A DNA stretch of 64,000 nt from positions 52,981 through 116,980 of IMG/VR virus record IMGVR_UViG_3300018875_000003; one strand, 5' to 3'. The notes under the pieces are model-generated. The model was not told where the DNA came from, did no database searches, and saw only the letters and a program-made list of their open reading frames with translations. This document shows positions 22,702 to 31,429 of the stretch, one piece after another (positions within the stretch are counted from its first letter, which is position 1; the number at the start of each line of letters is the position of its first letter). This DNA is from a virus. The translations under genes were made by a program, and so were the position numbers.

Positions 22702-23745
22702 ATGTTGGAAAACATTAAAAATCAGATTCAAGGTGCAATTGCAGTAGAAGTTGGGCAAACAAACGCGAACGGAAGTTTCCCGGTTATCGTGCAAGACAAC
22801 TTGGAGGGCTCTATTACTCGCGGCTGGTCGCTGACATACAATCCGAAGCTAATTACAACCAATGGCCCAGAACGACTGTATGATGGCAGAGAAGCGTTCT
22901 CTACACTTCGTATTGCCAACTTCAGCGCCTTATATGACGTCCTGATGGGTGTAGATCAGCGCTTCCTGAAAGGTGAACTCGTTGAGCTGGGCAATAACAA
23001 TACAAAACGTGCAACCTATGAAATGAACGGCGCTCGCTTTACAGCCGTCGAGTATGAATCCAGCGTTTCCATCTCGCTCACGATTACACAGGAGAAATCC
23101 CCGTTCCGCATGCTGAATATCAATTTCCGTATCGTAAACAGCGACAAGAACCCAGGCAGCCGTCACCTGATCGGCTCGGAAAACTACTGGGATCGCAACA
23201 CGAATATATTCACAGAGCAGAATGCTTCCCTGACACCGAAGAAGAGACGCATGCTTCAGGTGTACCAGGATCGTTCTAACAGCCAAGTAACGCCTTACAT
23301 TAAGACATTAACCCAACCCGGCAATACGCCGAATACGTCTTTCGTACACCCAGATCAATCGCCATTCGAATATGTTCAGGACGTGCGCAGCAAGTATAAA
23401 GCGCTGGCTTATATCCAGGAGCAGACGATCATTGAGATTGCAATGGAGCGCGCTTTGGCAATGCTGAAGCAGCATTCTTCTGCACAGCCGCAGGAGTACG
23501 GTTTCCAGCCACAACAATCGTTTGATCTCCATGCTCCATTTGGCCAGCAGCCAACATTCGCTCCACAGCAGCCTGTATTCGGCACTCAGCAGGGCTTTGC
23601 TGGTCAGCAGCCGTTTGGTCAGCCGCAGCAGCAAAGCGCGCCACAACAGCAGCAGGGTCAGCCACAAGCCTATGCGCAGCAGCAATCCTTCCAAGGTCAA
23701 CCGCAGTGGACGGCATACGGAGAGAATGGCAAGCCACTTTTTTAA
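22702..23745 (+). CDS. Unknown protein with Q/F/G-rich prion-like tail
   Basis: The 347-residue protein has a folded N-terminal part (about 1-260) of unknown family with beta-rich segments and a C-terminal low-complexity tail of about 85 residues dominated by Gln with repeated FGQQ, GFAGQQ and PQQQ. The SSB at 31667 has a comparable Q/G-rich tail, which suggests the two may share a compartment or partner. TTGGAGG precedes the ATG. It ends a transcription unit before the SNF2 promoter; a CACCTGA...TCAGGTG stem lies at about 23764-23786. Confidence 0.65.
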   Translation: MLENIKNQIQGAIAVEVGQTNANGSFPVIVQDNLEGSITRGWSLTYNPKLITTNGPERLYDGREAFSTLRIANFSALYDVLMGVDQRFLKGELVELGNNNTKRATYEMNGARFTAVEYESSVSISLTITQEKSPFRMLNINFRIVNSDKNPGSRHLIGSENYWDRNTNIFTEQNASLTPKKRRMLQVYQDRSNSQVTPYIKTLTQPGNTPNTSFVHPDQSPFEYVQDVRSKYKALAYIQEQTIIEIAMERALAMLKQHSSAQPQEYGFQPQQSFDLHAPFGQQPTFAPQQPVFGTQQGFAGQQPFGQPQQQSAPQQQQGQPQAYAQQQSFQGQPQWTAYGENGKPLF

Positions 23746-23818
23746 ATAGACACTGCTACAGCACCTGACGCTTTCATAGATCAGGTGTTGAATGAATTGC
23801 CTATTTAACACAAATAAG

Positions 23819-23847
23819 TATTGAACAATGAGTTAACGTGTTATAAT
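23819..23847 (+). promoter_or_regulatory. Extended -10 promoter with degenerate palindrome
   Basis: TATTGA is 17 bp from TATAAT (23842-23847), which is preceded by TGT to give an extended -10. The GTTAACGTGTTATA sequence overlapping it is a degenerate copy of the TGTAACGCGTTACA palindrome. The predicted start site falls near 23854, downstream of the ATG at 23850. Confidence 0.6.
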
Positions 23848-23870
23848 GTATGGAGAAAGGAGGAGTCATC

Positions 23871-25745
23871 TTGATTCAAGTTCGCAGTCAATATGAAAAT
23901 GTATACATCAAAGTCCTTGATAACCCCGATACGATCGACTACACACTTTCCAAGGTTAGAAGTCTGCCCGGGCGCGCATTTAATATGCAGACTGGCGAAT
24001 GGATGATCTCCCGTGATCAAGTCGGACCGCTTTTATTCAATTTCAGTAACCAAATTATTTGGATGACGCCGCTCAAAGAAATTGTTGCAGGTCTTGAGAT
24101 ACACGATGAGGTCGTTCAAAAGCATCTGCAATGGGAAGCGGAATCCGAATTTAAAAACTTTAAACTGTCGCTCTATCCTTATCAGAAGGTGGGAGCAAAT
24201 TTCCTGATCGATCGCGGATGCGGAGCTATATTCGATGGATGTGGTCTCGGCAAGACACCGCAGCTGATTGGCGCCTGCGAAAAGATATTCGAGCGTGTTC
24301 GCGGTGGACGTGCGCTGATCGTCACCTTGAACTCACTGAAACGTCAGTGGGCAAGAGAGATTGAGAAGTTTACCGGTAAGCCAGCAATTCCTGTAACCGG
24401 CACCGCTTCTCAAAGAGCGAAACTAATCAAAGGATTCGCCAGTCATAAGAAGACACAGTACCTGGTGATCAACTATGAGATGTTGCGCGATGATAAACTT
24501 CGTAAGATGATTACGGATATTCCATTCAGCGCTGTTGGACTCGACGAGGCTCAGAAGATTAAGAATGGTGTTACAGACACTCATCTAAAAATGTTCCCGA
24601 GCCAGATTGCCGCAGCAACCCATGAGCTGAAGTATATCCCGCATCGCTTTATTGCAACGGCTACGCCAATGCAGGGCAAGGCAGAGGAAGTGTGGAGCCT
24701 ATTTTACTTTATCGATGAAAACATCCTCGGTAATTGGTATGTCTTTCGTGATAAGTATTGCGAATACGGAACCAAGTTTGGCATCACCGGCTACAAAGAC
24801 CTGGGCGAGCTTTACTACCGAATCGCTCCGTATTTTATACGACGGACAAAAGAGAACCCAGAGGTTCAGCAGCAGCTGCCTACGGTGACGAGTGATCCGA
24901 TTTTCCTTGACATGACCGATAAGCAGCGCCAGCTCCATGACTATCTTCTGGATAAGTACATGGAGGTGAAGGAGACTGCGAAGAAGGTTACATCCAGCCC
25001 GAACCAGTATCAATTTATCGCTGGGAGGAGCATGTCCAAAGACGAAGCCAAGGAGTATTATGATTCCCTTGCGCAAGGCTATCAGATATTCATGCTCAGT
25101 GTTTGTGATTCTCCTGAGCTGCTGGTCATGTCCGATTCATCCATGGCACAGAATGTCCTTAAAGATATTCCGCTGTCAGAGAAAGACCTCAAGTCACCGA
25201 AGGTTGACCACATCGTTCAGTTCTACGAGCAGATGACGTTTGACGAACCCAATTCTAAAGTCGTTATCTTCACGCAGTTCTCGCGGATGGCAATGCTCAT
25301 CCAGAAGAAGCTGAAAAACTCGGTCATCTACCACGGCGGACTCAGTGATAATGCCAAAGAGTTTGCGAAGGATCAATTCGTAAGCAATCCCAATATTAAA
25401 GCGATCGTCTGCACAGATGCCGGAAGCACCGGTCTGAATCTGCAGGTGGCCAACTACATGATCCATGCCGACTTGCCTTGGGATCCAACCCTGGTTGAAC
25501 AGCGAAATGGCCGGATCGATCGCACCGGTAATAAGTTTAGCAACGTAAACATCTATTACACCATCATGAATGGTGGGTATGATGAACATCTGCTGGACAT
25601 CCTGGAGCGAAAATCTACCATGTCCAATATGGTTATTGATGGCGGCAGGGCAACGGCTTCATCGTCCAATATCAGCAAACTGGCCATGGATAAGATGGTC
25701 AAGGATCGTAAGAAGCAAATGAAGCCTGCAGCCGTCCTAAATTAA
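23871..25745 (+). CDS. SNF2-family helicase/ATPase
   Basis: The 624-residue protein has the SNF2 core: an N-terminal region of about 95 residues, motif I DGCGLGKT (about 122-129), motif II DEAQ (225-228), motif III TATPMQG, then the C-terminal lobe with VVIFTQFSRM, TDAGSTGLNLQVA and the arginine-finger motif QRNGRIDRTG. It should use ATP to move along duplex DNA. TTG 23871 is chosen over ATG 23850 because AAAGGAGG lies 7 nt before it and the promoter's start site falls after the ATG. A second, larger SNF2 protein is at 55439. Confidence 0.88.
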   Translation: MIQVRSQYENVYIKVLDNPDTIDYTLSKVRSLPGRAFNMQTGEWMISRDQVGPLLFNFSNQIIWMTPLKEIVAGLEIHDEVVQKHLQWEAESEFKNFKLSLYPYQKVGANFLIDRGCGAIFDGCGLGKTPQLIGACEKIFERVRGGRALIVTLNSLKRQWAREIEKFTGKPAIPVTGTASQRAKLIKGFASHKKTQYLVINYEMLRDDKLRKMITDIPFSAVGLDEAQKIKNGVTDTHLKMFPSQIAAATHELKYIPHRFIATATPMQGKAEEVWSLFYFIDENILGNWYVFRDKYCEYGTKFGITGYKDLGELYYRIAPYFIRRTKENPEVQQQLPTVTSDPIFLDMTDKQRQLHDYLLDKYMEVKETAKKVTSSPNQYQFIAGRSMSKDEAKEYYDSLAQGYQIFMLSVCDSPELLVMSDSSMAQNVLKDIPLSEKDLKSPKVDHIVQFYEQMTFDEPNSKVVIFTQFSRMAMLIQKKLKNSVIYHGGLSDNAKEFAKDQFVSNPNIKAIVCTDAGSTGLNLQVANYMIHADLPWDPTLVEQRNGRIDRTGNKFSNVNIYYTIMNGGYDEHLLDILERKSTMSNMVIDGGRATASSSNISKLAMDKMVKDRKKQMKPAAVLN

Positions 25746-25756
25746 AGGAGGCTACC

Positions 25757-26611
25757 ATGAGTAACATGCCGGTTATTATCAGGCAGACCGAAAGCTGGCG
25801 AGGGGCGGTTAAAGAAGAAGTTTGCTATGCTCATGAGCTGGTGGATTTCAAAGCCGTACATCGATCAGATTACTGGGGAGAAGAATACTTCTTTACCGGT
25901 GATTACAACATCGAGATCAAGCCCGGAGCTTTCGGAAACCTGCACACCTATGCCGGCCGGCTGGAGCACAAGCGGGTTCATCGTTACGACAAGCGCCAGA
26001 AGAAACGTGTCTGGCGCTCTCTTTTTGACTTATACCTGCAGTTTTACCAGTACGGCCATAAAAAGAACATATGTGAAGTTAAAGGCGTAACCAAGCAGCA
26101 AGCTGCCAAAATATGCGTGCGCCGAGTCCTACAGTTTGAAAAGACCAACTACTTCCGTGAAGAGGTCTGGCCAAAGGTGCTTCATAAAAATAAGGTAACA
26201 CATATCTTCAAGGATTTTGGCGAGGACGGTCTTCTATGGGTCGCATCCACTTATTGTGGCGCAAACCCAATCACCGATCGCATAAGTAATTCCTGGGGTA
26301 TCGGAACCCCGATGCTTGGCACAGGGAGGTTCTACGACTACCGACTTAACTTTCATATCCCATTCCATTTCTTCATGGATACGAAAGACCCTGATAAAGA
26401 GATCGACGATGAAAAACATGGCGTATATGAGAATCCGCATGTGCATTTTACCCATATACACGGGGATGGATATTCAGGCGGAGGCAAGGTCGATCCGGCG
26501 ATCATCGAGGAAATCGAAGCGCAACTTAACGTGAATAATTTGGTCTACCAATACCACCTGCGCGATCGGGCGCAGGCCATCTTAGATAAACATTACACTC
26601 GGAGGTACTGA
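25757..26611 (+). CDS. Unknown protein, 284 aa
   Basis: The protein starts MSNMPVIIRQTESWRGAV and is rich in Tyr, His and aromatic residues. Notable segments are a basic loop (RYDKRQKKRVWR) and a late HVHFTHIHGDGYSGGG, which could bind metal but does not match the JAB protease signature. AAAGGAGG precedes the ATG. It lies between the SNF2 helicase and the ubiquitin-like cassette. No family is recognised. Confidence 0.65.
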   Translation: MSNMPVIIRQTESWRGAVKEEVCYAHELVDFKAVHRSDYWGEEYFFTGDYNIEIKPGAFGNLHTYAGRLEHKRVHRYDKRQKKRVWRSLFDLYLQFYQYGHKKNICEVKGVTKQQAAKICVRRVLQFEKTNYFREEVWPKVLHKNKVTHIFKDFGEDGLLWVASTYCGANPITDRISNSWGIGTPMLGTGRFYDYRLNFHIPFHFFMDTKDPDKEIDDEKHGVYENPHVHFTHIHGDGYSGGGKVDPAIIEEIEAQLNVNNLVYQYHLRDRAQAILDKHYTRRY

Positions 26612-26612
26612 T

Positions 26613-26801
26613 ATGGTCCCGATTATACAAACACCTAAGAATGTACTTCAGCAATACAAGCTGACACCTGCTTCGATTAATAAAAAAGCAGCACTCTTAG
26701 GATGCACCATTAACCACCTGTACTATTCACCTGATAACAGCGATCGACCATTCTATCGCAAAATCGATGGTGACATGGTTCCGGTCGATATGAATATGTA
26801 A
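26613..26801 (+). CDS. Small unknown basic protein
   Basis: The 62-residue protein starts MVPIIQTPKNVLQQYKLTP. Part of it (TPASINKKAALLGCTINHLYYS) resembles a short helix-turn-helix. CGGAGG lies inside the end of the previous gene. Confidence 0.6.
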   Translation: MVPIIQTPKNVLQQYKLTPASINKKAALLGCTINHLYYSPDNSDRPFYRKIDGDMVPVDMNM

Positions 26802-26816
26802 CGAGGTGAACGTCAC

Positions 26817-27176
26817 ATGGAATTAATGAGTGGTTATCATTATCGTCCACCTGGCGAGTTCCAGGCACAAATCAACCGAACAAAAGCAAAAAACGGCGGC
26901 TTTCCAGGATGCTGGACAACGCAAGAAGGACTGGTTCTTCTTCCACAGAATATGCGTGATGGACATCTTTTAAACTCCATTGCCATGACAGAGCGACGCT
27001 ATATCGATAAGATGGGTATTCCTAATATCCGATCGATTGCCACGAAAGTTATCAATGGCACGTATAACAACAGTTATCAAGATCACCACATCCGAGAAGT
27101 CGTTCGCTCACTACGAAAAAGCCGAACCTATATTAATATGCTGAAAGAAGCCAGGGATCGGGGGATATTGGAATGA
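26817..27176 (+). CDS. Unknown basic protein
   Basis: The 119-residue protein starts MELMSGYHYRPPGEFQAQI and is rich in Arg, Asn and Tyr, with a basic C-terminal helix (REVVRSLRKSRTYINMLKEARDRG). GAGGTGA precedes the ATG, and the stop overlaps the next start (ATGA). A nucleic-acid-binding role is possible. Confidence 0.6.
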   Translation: MELMSGYHYRPPGEFQAQINRTKAKNGGFPGCWTTQEGLVLLPQNMRDGHLLNSIAMTERRYIDKMGIPNIRSIATKVINGTYNNSYQDHHIREVVRSLRKSRTYINMLKEARDRGILE

Positions 27177-27511
27177 AGCAGAAGTTTAACTTTGATCATA
27201 TTCATCGGATGGCCGCCGATATTCCACCGATCGGACAGACGGACGTAGAATATGCAAATCAGACGATGAAGGTTTTTAACGTCATTTTAAACCATGACGA
27301 AGCAAACGATGAGATGATCGACAACGTGGACATTGAAGGCATTCGCCGCGCTTTCGACATCGTTAACTACTCGACGACATGCGAAGATGATATCGAGGAG
27401 GGAACTTCTGATAGTCTCCGTGAAAGTCTATACCAACATGTTTACGTCCGCGGATACTTAGAGGAGCTTCTGTCTATGGCTCCCGTCCAGCCTGTCGTCA
27501 AGTTTTTCTGA
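27173..27511 (+). CDS. Unknown acidic helical protein
   Basis: The 112-residue protein starts MKQKFNFDHIHRMAADI. It is acidic and helical and is coupled to the preceding gene by ATGA. No family is recognised. Confidence 0.6.
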   Translation: MKQKFNFDHIHRMAADIPPIGQTDVEYANQTMKVFNVILNHDEANDEMIDNVDIEGIRRAFDIVNYSTTCEDDIEEGTSDSLRESLYQHVYVRGYLEELLSMAPVQPVVKFF

Positions 27512-27524
27512 AGGAGGTTTTACC

Positions 27525-28064
27525 ATGCACGAAGTCGGTTATTTGTCCGGTTATGAGGAGAAGGAGTACTGGCTGAATCAAATAGACGCCTTGGCGATCA
27601 TGAAACTATGCCGTCTTTATAACGTGGAAATCGAGGAAAACGAGTATGCTCTTTGCTCTCGCGCAGATGATGGCCATGTCATTACGTTTTTCCGGAAGAC
27701 GATGGCTAAAATCCTTGACCCTTACGCATACGTTCATCCATATGAGGACGATACACATCCCAACAGCATTCTGGATATTACATTTCATTTCAGGGATGAT
27801 CTTACGGAAGAGGAGAAGAAGATCGCTGAAGAAATGAAGAAGGGTATTCACCATGCCTTCGATGATCTATCCTACGAATATTGGGATGAATGGGAAGGCG
27901 ATCGTTTATCGATACGCGCTGATTTTTACGTAGGATACGGCGTTGCTGCTATTAAATTTATGGAAGATTTCAACAAGTTAAAGAAATACTTAAAGGAGGT
28001 GCCTTCCGATGTCTACGATAATGATCGAATTACATCCGGAGAAGCTGCCGCTTCTGATCATTGA
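27525..28064 (+). CDS. Unknown acidic protein upstream of the E2-like gene
   Basis: The 179-residue protein starts MHEVGYLSGYEEKEYWLNQ. It is acidic, with a long charged helix (TEEEKKIAEEMKKGIHHAFDDL) and a final region that overlaps the E2-like gene by 56 nt. AAGGAGG precedes its ATG, and AAGGAGG within its 3' end serves the next gene. The overlap makes it part of the same expression unit as the ubiquitin-like cassette. Confidence 0.65.
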   Translation: MHEVGYLSGYEEKEYWLNQIDALAIMKLCRLYNVEIEENEYALCSRADDGHVITFFRKTMAKILDPYAYVHPYEDDTHPNSILDITFHFRDDLTEEEKKIAEEMKKGIHHAFDDLSYEYWDEWEGDRLSIRADFYVGYGVAAIKFMEDFNKLKKYLKEVPSDVYDNDRITSGEAAASDH

Positions 28065-28686
28065 GGAGGACGGCAATAAAACCAGCAAATACGTGTACGC
28101 AGATCAAATCATTCACATGCTTACGTCTTCGGTGGATGAGAATATCGCGGCTCTCAATGATGAGGTGACGCTTTCGTCTCCGGCGCTGCCGCCTGGGACA
28201 GTAAAGTATTCGAAGTCTGCGCGAGGGAAAGATTACTTCTTCATGACTGTCGATGAAGTAACGCATGACATTCAGTATAACGAGTTTTCGTTTGAAGGCG
28301 TATCATACCCCAAAATGGTGTTTGCTTTTGCTGTTGCCGGCAAGCAGCTTGTGGGAGCTTCCTGTGCAACGTATAAGGACACCTTTCTCCGAGATAAAAC
28401 GGAGTTATTCCGCTTTCCTTATTCCAATGTCCACTCTGATGGCAAGCTCTGCTATTTCACGAATGAGCCGGTTCACGATCTCGTTCAGCTGCAGACGTTT
28501 CCTTATCAGTGGAGAGACGTAAAGAATAATGATCACATTTACTTTGCCGGACAGACCAATCAGCTCAAAGACACGCTGTTCAATGTCTACAAGCGGTTTG
28601 AAGGGCAGCCTTTCGATTACAACATCTTAACCCCGATGCAGAAGTCATTTGATACATGGGCGCAGGAATTTATTAGAGCCAACTAG
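28009..28686 (+). CDS. E2-like (PRTRC-B-like) protein
   Basis: The 225-residue protein resembles the E2-fold B protein of PRTRC cassettes. The key stretch is RFPYSNVHSDGKLCYFTNE, close to the HPNV-x-x-(D)G-x-(I/L)-C active-site signature of ubiquitin E2 enzymes, with Cys148 as the probable thioester residue. An LPP motif and an FAFAV strand precede it. The next two genes encode a ubiquitin-like candidate and an E1-like ThiF protein, the expected partners. AAGGAGG precedes the ATG. Family assignment is by motif and context. Confidence 0.7.
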   Translation: MSTIMIELHPEKLPLLIIEEDGNKTSKYVYADQIIHMLTSSVDENIAALNDEVTLSSPALPPGTVKYSKSARGKDYFFMTVDEVTHDIQYNEFSFEGVSYPKMVFAFAVAGKQLVGASCATYKDTFLRDKTELFRFPYSNVHSDGKLCYFTNEPVHDLVQLQTFPYQWRDVKNNDHIYFAGQTNQLKDTLFNVYKRFEGQPFDYNILTPMQKSFDTWAQEFIRAN

Positions 28687-28697
28687 GAGGAGATCAC

Positions 28698-29132
28698 ATG
28701 GAATTTTCACAAGAGCAAGAAAACAAAGACCTGGAGCAGCAGAAGCAAATCGATTATTTGAAGCAGGCGGTTGAGCCGGATCCCGAGGATGAAGAAGGCG
28801 GCGATGATGCTGCCGGCAATACTGCCGAGGAAGAAGATGTGGAGCTCGACTTGTTCGGGCAGCCGATTCAATCTACTCGGAAGTCTAAGCCGAAGCCAAA
28901 GGTCAACGCGGAGAAGCCAGCAAGTAAAGATGAGAAGTATGGCACCGATTGGATATGCCTGGTGTACGACCAGCGGATTCCTGTTCCGGAAGATGATATG
29001 ACTCTGGATAAGATTCGTCACTTCTTGGAAATGGACTATCCTCAGTTTTCCAAGGATCGCACCGAAATGATGGTGGACAAGGCTCAGAAGTATATCATTC
29101 CGAACGTGGCCAAAGCACCGAAGAAGGGGTGA
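28698..29132 (+). CDS. Ubiquitin-like (PRTRC-C-like) candidate with acidic extension
   Basis: The 144-residue protein has a disordered acidic and Lys-rich N-terminal part (1-80) and a small C-terminal domain (about 82-135) with a strand-turn-strand start (WICLVYDQRIPVPEDD), then LDKIRHFLEMDYPQF, which fits the short PRTRC-C beta-grasp pattern of a FxYxGxxLxDP-type strand followed by a helix and YPxL. It ends Lys-Lys-Gly, so a C-terminal glycine is exposed without processing. It sits between E2-like and E1-like genes. The ubiquitin-like call leans on this context. Confidence 0.6.
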   Translation: MEFSQEQENKDLEQQKQIDYLKQAVEPDPEDEEGGDDAAGNTAEEEDVELDLFGQPIQSTRKSKPKPKVNAEKPASKDEKYGTDWICLVYDQRIPVPEDDMTLDKIRHFLEMDYPQFSKDRTEMMVDKAQKYIIPNVAKAPKKG

Positions 29133-29136
29133 TCTT

Positions 29137-29937
29137 ATGCTCAGCATTGCGCTTGCGGACAAAAACACCAGCTTTAATATCGTGCAGATCGGTGTCGGCG
29201 GCAATGGGGGATACCTGACTCAGCGGCTCTCCAAGATGCTGTATTCATTCAAGCAAGGGGACGGCCTATTCCGGTTCAAATACACGTTGGTAGATGGCGA
29301 TCGCTTCGAGCGCAAGAATCTGCTTCGACAGCCTTGCATCGAGGATGACATGGGTATGGTGAAATCCCGTGTCCTGGCCGAGCGATACGGCATCACCTAC
29401 AACATCCCGATGTATTTCAGGGATACGTATATTGAGTCGGTCGATCATATCAAAGAAGCCTTCGGCAGCAGTTCTTCTTCCGATGAGCTGGATATCCTGA
29501 TCGGCTGCGTGGATAACCATGCGTCCAGACGAATCATGCACGAATACTTCCATCAGCACACCGGCAATATTCTTTACATCGATAGCGGCATATCAGCCTA
29601 CGATGAGAGTGATCCGATGTCTGGCTATTCCGGACAGGTCGTGTGCGGTTTGAAACTCAAAGGGAAGCTCATTTTGGAATCGGTAGGCGATCTGTTCGAG
29701 GATGTGCTGACCGAGACCGAATCGAAGCTGCCGACCGAATCCTGCGGCGATGTGGTCTTCTATGAGCCGCAGCGGATGATTACGAACGAGATGGCTGCAC
29801 TGACCATGGCAGGCCATTTAAACAGCGTAATGGGCTCCTATTCGTTGTTCGGACACGTCACGTATTTCAATGCGCTTACGATGCTGTCCAGAACGGAGTA
29901 CATCACACAAGAAGATGTCCTTTTGGCAACAAATTGA
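29137..29937 (+). CDS. E1-like ThiF-family adenylyltransferase
   Basis: The 266-residue protein has the ThiF/E1 nucleotide-binding start VQIGVGGNGG (16-25), then LVDGDRFERKNLLRQP, the D-x-x-x-x-x-N-L-x-R-Q motif of E1 enzymes, an ILIGCVDNHASR motif, and a late ESCGDVVFYEPQ with Cys203 as the likely thioester residue, as in PRTRC ThiF. It should adenylate the C-terminal glycine of the neighbouring protein and pass it to the E2. It ends the unit at the terminator 29941-29975. Confidence 0.8.
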   Translation: MLSIALADKNTSFNIVQIGVGGNGGYLTQRLSKMLYSFKQGDGLFRFKYTLVDGDRFERKNLLRQPCIEDDMGMVKSRVLAERYGITYNIPMYFRDTYIESVDHIKEAFGSSSSSDELDILIGCVDNHASRRIMHEYFHQHTGNILYIDSGISAYDESDPMSGYSGQVVCGLKLKGKLILESVGDLFEDVLTETESKLPTESCGDVVFYEPQRMITNEMAALTMAGHLNSVMGSYSLFGHVTYFNALTMLSRTEYITQEDVLLATN

Positions 29938-29940
29938 ATG

Positions 29941-29975
29941 ATAACCTGCGGAATCTTTCGTATTCTGCAGGTTAT
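29941..29975 (+). terminator. Rho-independent terminator
   Basis: ATAACCTGCgGAAT pairs with ATTCtGCAGGTTAT around a 7-nt loop and is followed by TTCTGTTTA. The stem has 13 pairs with one mismatch. Confidence 0.75.
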
Positions 29976-30006
29976 TTCTGTTTATTCGGGCCTATTCGCT
30001 CTATAA

Positions 30007-30078
30007 TGTAACGTGTTACAATATTTATAGTTTTTTATTTTGTAACGCGTTGCAAAACATAGGGTAAAATGCTATGAT
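30007..30078 (+). promoter_or_regulatory. Promoter with two palindromic operators
   Basis: Two palindromes lie 34 bp apart: TGTAACGTGTTACA (30007-30020) and TGTAACGCGTTGCA (30041-30054). The second one supplies the -35 box TTGCAA (30050-30055), which is 17 bp from TATGAT (30073-30078). The first also contains TACAAT preceded by TGT, a possible extended -10. They control the 3D-domain gene and perhaps the recombination genes downstream. Confidence 0.65.
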
Positions 30079-30115
30079 AAGCTACGACAACCGAACAAAG
30101 CGAGGTGGAAACAGA

Positions 30116-30820
30116 ATGAAAGATCGCAGATTTTATGCGACCGGCGTCATTAATGTCCTTCTTGCTGCCGCACTTGTTACTAACGCCCAAGAGGCACATA
30201 GTAGCTTGCAACAAAAGCACAACACGATACATGACTTAAACCAGACTGTCGATAAGCAGCAGCAAACGATCGACAACCAGCAGAAGGAGCTGGCCGATCA
30301 GAAAAAGCTGGCGCAGGAAAACAACGATCTGGTCTACAAACTCAATCTTCTCAAGGAGAAGAGGGAAGAGGATCAGAGCAAGTTTGATCGACAACTGGAA
30401 GCGCAAAATCGTTTGTTCACTCAGAAGATTGAGAAGCTTTCGGGCGAAAAAGAACAAGCAAAGCAAAGTACGATTGCTATGCCTACAAAGCTAGGTGAAA
30501 GCAGTCGTGCCGGTTCGTCTTATTTGGCTACGTACTATGATTTAGGCGTTGCATCAACAGGTAAGAGACCTGGAGATAACGGTTATGGAATTACCCGCAG
30601 CGGACGCTATGTAGAATCAGGCGTTACGATTGCAGTAGATCCATCCGTCATTCCTCTGGGTTCATGGGTCGAAGTCGTGTATCCAGACGGCAGAAAAGAG
30701 AGACGACGTGCTGACGATACGGGTCGTTTGATCAAAGGTCATCACATCGATATCTATGTTCCTGATGCGTCAGGGTACGGAAGAGACACTGTTAAAGTCC
30801 GGGTGCTTTCGCTCCCGTAG
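30116..30820 (+). CDS. 3D-domain (double-psi barrel) cell-wall protein
   Basis: The 234-residue protein has an N-terminal signal-anchor-like segment (about 8-25), a long Gln/Lys-rich coiled coil (about 35-115), and a C-terminal 3D domain (about 140-234): GSSYLATYYD, YGITRSGRYV, IAVDPSVIPLGS, and DDTGRLIKGHHIDIYV. The three conserved Asp give the domain its name; the family includes peptidoglycan-acting proteins related to MltA and resuscitation factors. It probably works outside the membrane on peptidoglycan. GAGGTGG precedes the chosen ATG. Confidence 0.82.
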   Translation: MKDRRFYATGVINVLLAAALVTNAQEAHSSLQQKHNTIHDLNQTVDKQQQTIDNQQKELADQKKLAQENNDLVYKLNLLKEKREEDQSKFDRQLEAQNRLFTQKIEKLSGEKEQAKQSTIAMPTKLGESSRAGSSYLATYYDLGVASTGKRPGDNGYGITRSGRYVESGVTIAVDPSVIPLGSWVEVVYPDGRKERRRADDTGRLIKGHHIDIYVPDASGYGRDTVKVRVLSLP

Positions 30821-30864
30821 TCATAAGTTTGAGGAGAAGTTATCTGTTTGAAGGAGGAAGCAAC

Positions 30865-31104
30865 ATGATGGAAGGGCAAGGAGATTTATTCAACGATCTT
30901 GTTCCACCGGCGAGAAATGAAGAGCCAGCAGCACATGCTCCGCTGGAAAGAGAAGACTTACTGCGTACTGCATTTGTACTCAGCAATGTGCTGCTTAATG
31001 TTTTGATCGAGAAAGGCATCATTACTGAGGCCGAATCGAACGATCTTTTGGGCGCAGCGCTGAAGGAATACCAAAAGAAGGTGAAGCTGAATGAAAACTC
31101 TTAA
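30865..31104 (+). CDS. Small unknown acidic helical protein
   Basis: The 79-residue protein starts MMEGQGDLFNDLVPPARN. It is helical with a Leu-rich core (LLRTAFVLSNVLLNVLIEKGI). The N-terminal QGDLF resembles QxxLF-type clamp-binding peptides. AAGGAGG selects this ATG. It overlaps the OB-fold gene by 14 nt. Confidence 0.6.
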   Translation: MMEGQGDLFNDLVPPARNEEPAAHAPLEREDLLRTAFVLSNVLLNVLIEKGIITEAESNDLLGAALKEYQKKVKLNENS

Positions 31105-31429
31105 TGATTTGCGCGAAATTGTAACGCATTTCTCTTTGCAGCTAGAAAAAAACGAGCATGCAAGTGATGTTACGATCGCCGGCAAAATCACTTCAGTTCA
31201 TCCGGCTCCGCTCCCGATTAACGAGGGCGAGTCTGCAATGTATTCGTTTATGCTTGATGATTACATAGGGGAGACCCGTGTATACATCAGCCAGGAAGGA
31301 TATGAGGAGTTCAGTTCGCTGATTCATCCCGGGCAATTCGTTCGGATCGATGGCGTGCTGAATGTCATCGATAGACTGCCGCAAAAGGAGTGCTCTGTCG
31401 TTGCTTACGATATGAGCCTATTGCAATGA
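31091..31429 (+). CDS. OB-fold-like protein
   Basis: The 112-residue protein starts MKTLNDLREIVTHFSLQL. The sequence VTIAGKITSVHPAP...YSFMLDDYIGETRVYISQEGYEEF...HPGQFVRIDGVLNV follows the strand order of OB-fold nucleic-acid-binding domains of the tRNA_anti/RecG type. It is embedded in a cluster with SSB, RecA and UDG, so single-stranded DNA binding is likely. It overlaps its neighbours on both sides. Confidence 0.65.
   Translation: MKTLNDLREIVTHFSLQLEKNEHASDVTIAGKITSVHPAPLPINEGESAMYSFMLDDYIGETRVYISQEGYEEFSSLIHPGQFVRIDGVLNVIDRLPQKECSVVAYDMSLLQ

Noticed and set aside
25757-26611. JAB-type deubiquitinase as a fourth member of the conjugation cassette
   Set aside because: HVHFTHIHGDGYSGGG resembles a metal site but lacks the E...HxHP-x7-S-x2-D JAB signature.
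30007-30020. Palindromes read as short terminators
   Set aside because: There is no loop and no following T-run, and most copies overlap promoter boxes.
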